Source: Streptomyces sp. CB02959 (lineage in GTDB: Bacteria; Actinomycetota; Actinomycetes; Streptomycetales; Streptomycetaceae). Taken from it: a DNA stretch of 64,000 nucleotides. The stretch covers positions 558,001 through 622,000 of the forward strand of contig NZ_NNBP01000001.1 in assembly GCF_002803155.1 (NCBI RefSeq). Reading direction: 5' to 3'. Each line of letters starts with the position of its first letter. Position 1 is the first letter of the stretch. This document shows positions 60,065 through 64,000 of the stretch, one piece after another. Below the pieces are notes generated by a model. The model was not told the DNA's origin and ran no database searches. It saw nothing but the letters and a program-made list of their open reading frames with translations. A program made the position numbers and the translations under genes.

Positions 60065-63000
60065 CTATCGGCCTTCTGGGGGATACCGGCCGGGGGTCTC
60101 GCCCAGCAGGATCCGTTCGAGTCCGGCCCGGCCGGGCAGGCGGGCGGGCCGGACCACTTCTCCGGTGCGGACGAAGAGGAACGCGGCACCGACCTCGGAG
60201 GGCGCCAGGCCGTACCGCTCGGCCCAGGCCAGGCGGTAGACGGCCAGCTGGAGGGGGTCCGCGCCGCCGGCGCCGGAGGGGAGGTTCCGGCCGGTCTTCC
60301 AGTCGACGATCTCGAAGCGGTCGCCGTCCGGGCCCGGCTCCTTGTAGACCGCGTCGATGCGGCCGCGGATCACCCGCCCGGCGAGCGTCATCCGGAACGG
60401 GACCTCCACCCGGAACGGGGTCCGGTGCGCGTACGGGGTCCGCGCGAACGCCTCCTTCAGGGCGGCCAGGTCCTGCTCGTCGGCGATCTCCGCGGCCTCG
60501 CCGGGCTCGGCGCCGGGCAGCTCCTCCGGGCCGAGCAGCGGCAGCGGCAGCTCCTCGAAACGGGACTGGACCCAGGCGTGGAACCGGGTGCCGCGGCGGG
60601 CCGCGGGCTGCGGCGGGCGCGGCATCGGACGGGCCAGCTCGCGGGCGAAGCCGTCCGGGTCGGCGGCGACCTGGAGCAGCTGGGTGGCGGTCAGCGAAGC
60701 CGGCAGCGGGACGTCGCGGACCCGGGCGCGGGAGCTGCGCAGCTCGGTGGCGAGCGCCTCCAGATCGCGGTCCCAGGACGCCACGGTGCGGCGCTCCTCG
60801 GGGGGCAGCGCCGGGGACCGCCGGCCCTCGGGGTCTTCGGGGCCGGAGCCGGGGCCGGGGCCGCCGGTGAGGGTGGCCGGGTCGGGTTCGGCGGAGCGCT
60901 GCGCGATGAGACGGGGGCGCGGGGCCGGGGCGTCGGCTCCGGCTCGGGGTGCGGTGTCTTCCTCGTACCTGTACTCGTACTCGTGAGCGTCGGACGGAGC
61001 GGGCTCGTCGAACGCGTCGTCATACGCGTCGCGGGACGCATCGCCGTACGGGGCATCGCCGTACGGGGCATCGCCGTACGGGGCCTCGTCGTACGGGGCA
61101 TCGCCGTACAGGGCGTCCTCGTACGGCGGGTACGGCGCGTCCTCATAGAGGGCCGCCCAGTCCTCGTCGTCCGGTGGGGGCGGCCACTCCGGGTCGTACC
61201 CGGGGGACGGGGGCGGCGCCGCGGAGTCCGGGGCGGTGTCCGGTGCGTAGCGGGTGAGGTGGGCGCGGACGGCGGCGGCGGCCGAGCGGCGGTGGGCCAT
61301 GGCCGTCGGGTCCAGCGGCAGCGGCCAGGGGCGGTCGGCGGCGGCCTCGGCGAGGGCCGGGTTCTCGGCGCCCTCCTCGGGCGGGTCGGCCCAGACCTCG
61401 ATCTCGCCGTGGCCGGCCTCGCAGTGCTCGCGGAGCGCCTCCAGGAAGGCGGACGGGCCGCGGGGACGCTTCTGGCTGGGGCCCCACCAGTGGCCGGAGC
61501 CGAGGAGGAGGGAGCGGGGGCGGGTGAAGGTGACGTAGCCCAGGCGGAGCTCCTCGGTCTCCTGGTGCTGCCGCATCGCCTCCTTGAAGTCCTTGACGCC
61601 GCGGGCGGTCCACTCCGCCACGTCGGGCAGGGTCGCGGCGTCGCCGCGGAGGGCGTGCGGCAGGACCTTGGCGCGGCTGATCCAGGACTCGCGGGCCTGC
61701 TCGCTGGGGAACTGCTTGGCCACCAGGCCCGGCACCGCGACCACGTCCCATTCCAGGCCCTTGGACTTGTGGGCGGTGAGCACCTTGACGGTGTTCTCGC
61801 CGCCCGGGAGGGAACCGTCAAGGCCCTTCTCGTACTGGACGGCGGTGCGCAGGAAGCCGAGGAAGGCGAGCAGGGTCGCCTCGCCGTCGAGGGCGGCGCC
61901 GCCCTCCTTGGCGGCGAACCCGGCGGCGATGTCGAGGAAGGTGCCCAAGGTCTCCCGGCGGCGGGCGGCGAGGGCGTGCGGCGAGGCGGACAGCTCGACC
62001 TCCAGGCCGGTGACGGCGAGGATCCGGTGGAGCACGTCCATCAACGGGTCGGCGAGCGAGCGCCGCAGGTCGCGGAGTTCGGTGGCCAGGCGGGCGAAGC
62101 GGACCGCGGCCTCCGGGGAGAACGGCAGGCCGTCGTCGGACCCGCCGGACTCCAGGAAGGTGTCCAGCGCGTCCGCGAGCGAGACCGTCTCGGCCGGGTC
62201 GACGCCCTCGACGGCCGCGGCGAGGCGCTGCTCGGGGTCGCCGTCGGGCGAACCGTGGGAGGAAGGGTGGGCCAGCGCGCGGGCCCGGCGGCCCAGCAGG
62301 GCCAGGTCGCGGGAGCCGATCCGCCAGCGGGGGCCGATCAGCAGGCGGACCAGGGAGGCGTTGGCCGTCGGGTCCTGGAGGACCTCGCAGGTCGCCACCA
62401 GGTCGGCGATCTCGGGGAGGTGGAGCAGCCCGGAGAGCCCGACGACCTCCACCGGGATGTCCCGGGCGACCAGCTCGCCCTGGATGCCGGCGAAGTCGGC
62501 GGCGGTGCGGCACAGCACCGCGATCCCGCCGGGCGGGGTGCCGGTGCGGACCAGGTGGGCGAGGGAGTCGGCGAGCCAGGTGAGCTCTTCGCCGTGGGTG
62601 GGCAGCAGGGCGCAGCGGACCACGCCGTCCCGTTCGGCGCCGGGCGCCGGGCGCAGCGCCTCCACGCCGGCGTGCATGGCGCGCAGCGGGGCGGCGAGGC
62701 GGTTGGCGAGGTCCAGGAGGCGGCCGCCACTGCGGCGGTTCTCGCTGAGGGCGAAGCGGCGGGCCGGGGTGCCGTCGGCGAACGGGAAGTGGGCGGGGAA
62801 GTCGTCGAGGTTGGCCACGGAGGCGCCGCGCCAGCCGTAGATGGCCTGGCAGGGGTCGCCCACGGCGGTGACGGCATGCCCGGTGGCAGTCCCGGTGGCG
62901 GTCCCGGTGCCCGTCCCGGTACCGGCGCCGAAGAGGCCGGAGAGCAGCAGCCGCTGGGCGACGGAGGTGTCCTGGTACTCGTCGAGGAGGACGACCCGGA

Positions 63001-63856
63001 ACTCGTCGCGGAGCAGCGCGCCGACCTCCGGGCGGGTGGTGGCCAGGGTGGCCGCGAGGGCGATCTGGTCGCCGAAGTCCAGCAGGTCGCGGCGGCGCTT
63101 CTCGCGGCGGTAGGCGCGGACCAGGTCGAGGAGTTCCAGCCGGCCGCGGGCGGCCTCGGGGACCTTGCGCAGATCGGCGTTGCTGAGCTTGGCGCCCTCC
63201 AGAGCGGCGAGCAGGGCGGTGTCGTGGTCGAGCAGGCCGGCCGGGTCCACCAGGTGCTCGGCCAGCTCGCCGTCGAGGGCGAGCAGGTCCTCCACCAGAG
63301 TGGGCAGCGAGGTGGTGAGCGACGGATACGGACCGGGGGCGGCGCGCAGGGTGCGGGCGGCGAGCTGGAAGCGGGTGGCGTCGGCGAGCAGCCGGGCGCT
63401 GGGCTCCAGGCCGATGCGCAGGCCGTGGTCCTTGAGGAGCTGGCCGGCGAAGGCGTGGTAGGTGGAGATCCGCGGCTCCCCGGCGGGCGTCTGCGCACCG
63501 GCGGCGTCCTCGGCGGGCCCATGCGCGGCGCCGCCGACCGGGGCGAGCGCGTCGGGGTCGGTGACACCGGCCGCCAGGAGGGCCGCGCGGACGCGCTCGG
63601 CCAGCTCCCCCGCCGCCTTGTTGGTGAACGTCAGCCCGAGGACCTGCTCGGGGGCGACCTGGCCGGTGCCGACCAGCCACACCACCCGCGCGGCCATCAC
63701 CGTGGTCTTGCCCGAACCGGCTCCGGCCACGATGACCTGCGGCGCGGGCGGGGCCGTGATGCACGCCGTCTGCTCCGGGGTGAACGGAATGCCGAGCAGC
63801 TCCTTGAGCTGCTCGGGGTCGGTGATGCGGGCTGACGGAACTGACACATCGGACAC
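60065..63856 (-). CDS. adnB: helicase-nuclease subunit AdnB
   Basis: About 1263 residues. N-terminal UvrD-like motor: VAGAGSGKTT (I), LLDEYQDT (II), AVGDPCQAIYGWRGA (III), VLTAHKSKGLEWDVV (V). C-terminal RecB-like PD-(D/E)XK nuclease: RGRIDAVY, EIVDWKTG, LQLAVYRLAW. AdnAB resects double-strand breaks in actinobacteria. Between motor and nuclease is an acidic insert with YGDAP repeats near 61040-61110, and the motor has GTGTGTGTATGTATG between motifs II and III. No C-terminal Cys cluster. The start is uncertain: GTG 63856 used, TTG 63877 or GTG 63847 are alternatives. Confidence 0.93.
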   Translation of the reverse strand: MSDVSVPSARITDPEQLKELLGIPFTPEQTACITAPPAPQVIVAGAGSGKTTVMAARVVWLVGTGQVAPEQVLGLTFTNKAAGELAERVRAALLAAGVTDPDALAPVGGAAHGPAEDAAGAQTPAGEPRISTYHAFAGQLLKDHGLRIGLEPSARLLADATRFQLAARTLRAAPGPYPSLTTSLPTLVEDLLALDGELAEHLVDPAGLLDHDTALLAALEGAKLSNADLRKVPEAARGRLELLDLVRAYRREKRRRDLLDFGDQIALAATLATTRPEVGALLRDEFRVVLLDEYQDTSVAQRLLLSGLFGAGTGTGTGTATGTATGHAVTAVGDPCQAIYGWRGASVANLDDFPAHFPFADGTPARRFALSENRRSGGRLLDLANRLAAPLRAMHAGVEALRPAPGAERDGVVRCALLPTHGEELTWLADSLAHLVRTGTPPGGIAVLCRTAADFAGIQGELVARDIPVEVVGLSGLLHLPEIADLVATCEVLQDPTANASLVRLLIGPRWRIGSRDLALLGRRARALAHPSSHGSPDGDPEQRLAAAVEGVDPAETVSLADALDTFLESGGSDDGLPFSPEAAVRFARLATELRDLRRSLADPLMDVLHRILAVTGLEVELSASPHALAARRRETLGTFLDIAAGFAAKEGGAALDGEATLLAFLGFLRTAVQYEKGLDGSLPGGENTVKVLTAHKSKGLEWDVVAVPGLVAKQFPSEQARESWISRAKVLPHALRGDAATLPDVAEWTARGVKDFKEAMRQHQETEELRLGYVTFTRPRSLLLGSGHWWGPSQKRPRGPSAFLEALREHCEAGHGEIEVWADPPEEGAENPALAEAAADRPWPLPLDPTAMAHRRSAAAAVRAHLTRYAPDTAPDSAAPPPSPGYDPEWPPPPDDEDWAALYEDAPYPPYEDALYGDAPYDEAPYGDAPYGDAPYGDASRDAYDDAFDEPAPSDAHEYEYRYEEDTAPRAGADAPAPRPRLIAQRSAEPDPATLTGGPGPGSGPEDPEGRRSPALPPEERRTVASWDRDLEALATELRSSRARVRDVPLPASLTATQLLQVAADPDGFARELARPMPRPPQPAARRGTRFHAWVQSRFEELPLPLLGPEELPGAEPGEAAEIADEQDLAALKEAFARTPYAHRTPFRVEVPFRMTLAGRVIRGRIDAVYKEPGPDGDRFEIVDWKTGRNLPSGAGGADPLQLAVYRLAWAERYGLAPSEVGAAFLFVRTGEVVRPARLPGRAGLERILLGETPGRYPPEGR

Positions 63857-63933
63857 CGTAACGGCCGCCGCCGACAATCCCGCCCCGGCCGATGTCCGCG
63901 CAGGTCAGCGTGGTGCAGGGGCCACGGGTCGGG

Positions 63934-64000
63934 TCATTCCACGATCTGCCGGCCCTCCGGCAGCGCGCTGCACGAGGCCCGGAAGGAACAGTGCGTGCAG
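63934..64000 (-). CDS. adnA: helicase-nuclease subunit AdnA, C-terminal end
   Basis: Only the last 22 codons lie in the window. They read CTHCSFRASC, then SALPEGRQIVE and TGA. The C-x-x-C-x-x-x-x-x-C spacing is the end of an Fe-S cluster of the type found in AddB/AdnA nuclease domains. It lies 77 bases upstream of adnB on the same strand, the normal adnA-adnB order. Confidence 0.85.
   Translation of the reverse strand, partial: CTHCSFRASCSALPEGRQIVE

Noticed and set aside
59897..63835. Plus-strand open frame of 1312 codons antisense to adnB
   Set aside because: Composition of a shadow frame; adnB has helicase and nuclease motifs throughout.

Overview
The window is a high-GC actinobacterial chromosome segment, almost certainly Streptomyces. 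The signs are strong third-position GC, many GTG starts, ATGA/GTGA stop-start overlaps, and several gene blocks known from Streptomyces: nagB / dasD-dasC-dasB-dasA / dasR, nrdA-nrdB behind a B12 riboswitch, sigR-rsrA, aroA-rsgA, and wblC(whiB7)-uvrD2-mycoredoxin-nudC-adnAB. I see no prophage, insertion sequence, CRISPR array or large biosynthetic cluster. The region reads mostly as core genome with a few accessory insertions.

Layout. 0-7.4 kb: the tail of a short-chain dehydrogenase, then the aminosugar module. It holds nagB, the chitobiose-type ABC importer DasABC, the cytoplasmic hexosaminidase DasD and the regulator DasR, with DasR operators in front of nagB and between dasA and dasR. 7.7-9.6 kb: a DUF3311/sodium-solute symporter pair. 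9.7-16.5 kb: a Uma2-type protein, a possible gene remnant, the class Ia ribonucleotide reductase operon with tandem NrdR boxes and a cobalamin riboswitch, and a penicillin-binding protein with a degraded transpeptidase site. 16.5-25.3 kb: peptide deformylase, a TPR protein, an HD/HD-GYP pair, the thiol-stress sigma factor and its zinc anti-sigma factor, a hydrolase, a YedK/HMCES protein and an M50-like membrane protease.

25.4-32.8 kb: aroA, rsgA, an SMR exporter facing a TetR regulator, hisN, a CBS protein, and a catalase with its Fur-type repressor. 32.8-36.5 kb: an accessory-looking nitrate/sulfonate-type ABC importer behind an unusually C-rich, G-poor stretch. 36.5-38.9 kb: two identical initiator tRNA genes flanking a Sel1-repeat protein. 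38.9-50.3 kb: UPF0182 membrane protein, PPA1309-family protein, YlbL-like Lon/PDZ protease, moaE, an epimerase-like protein, a zincin-like protein with a Nudix partner, a TerD protein and a YgjP-like peptidase. 50.4-64 kb: an orphan ThiF-like protein, an ABC1 kinase, small genes, wblC with its attenuator leader, UvrD2, mycoredoxin, NudC, an M20 dipeptidase, AdnB and the last codons of AdnA.

Functional themes. The first block imports and degrades N-acetylglucosamine polymers under DasR. Several blocks serve stress and genome care: SigR/RsrA, catalase/CatR, mycoredoxin, WblC, YedK, UvrD2, AdnAB and the dNTP supply by NrdAB. The signals I find most worth following are the wblC leader (a long upstream reading frame ending at a terminator), the orphan ThiF-like protein, the HD/HD-GYP pair, the penicillin-binding protein lacking KTG, and two minisatellites that abut the 3' ends of dasD and nudC.
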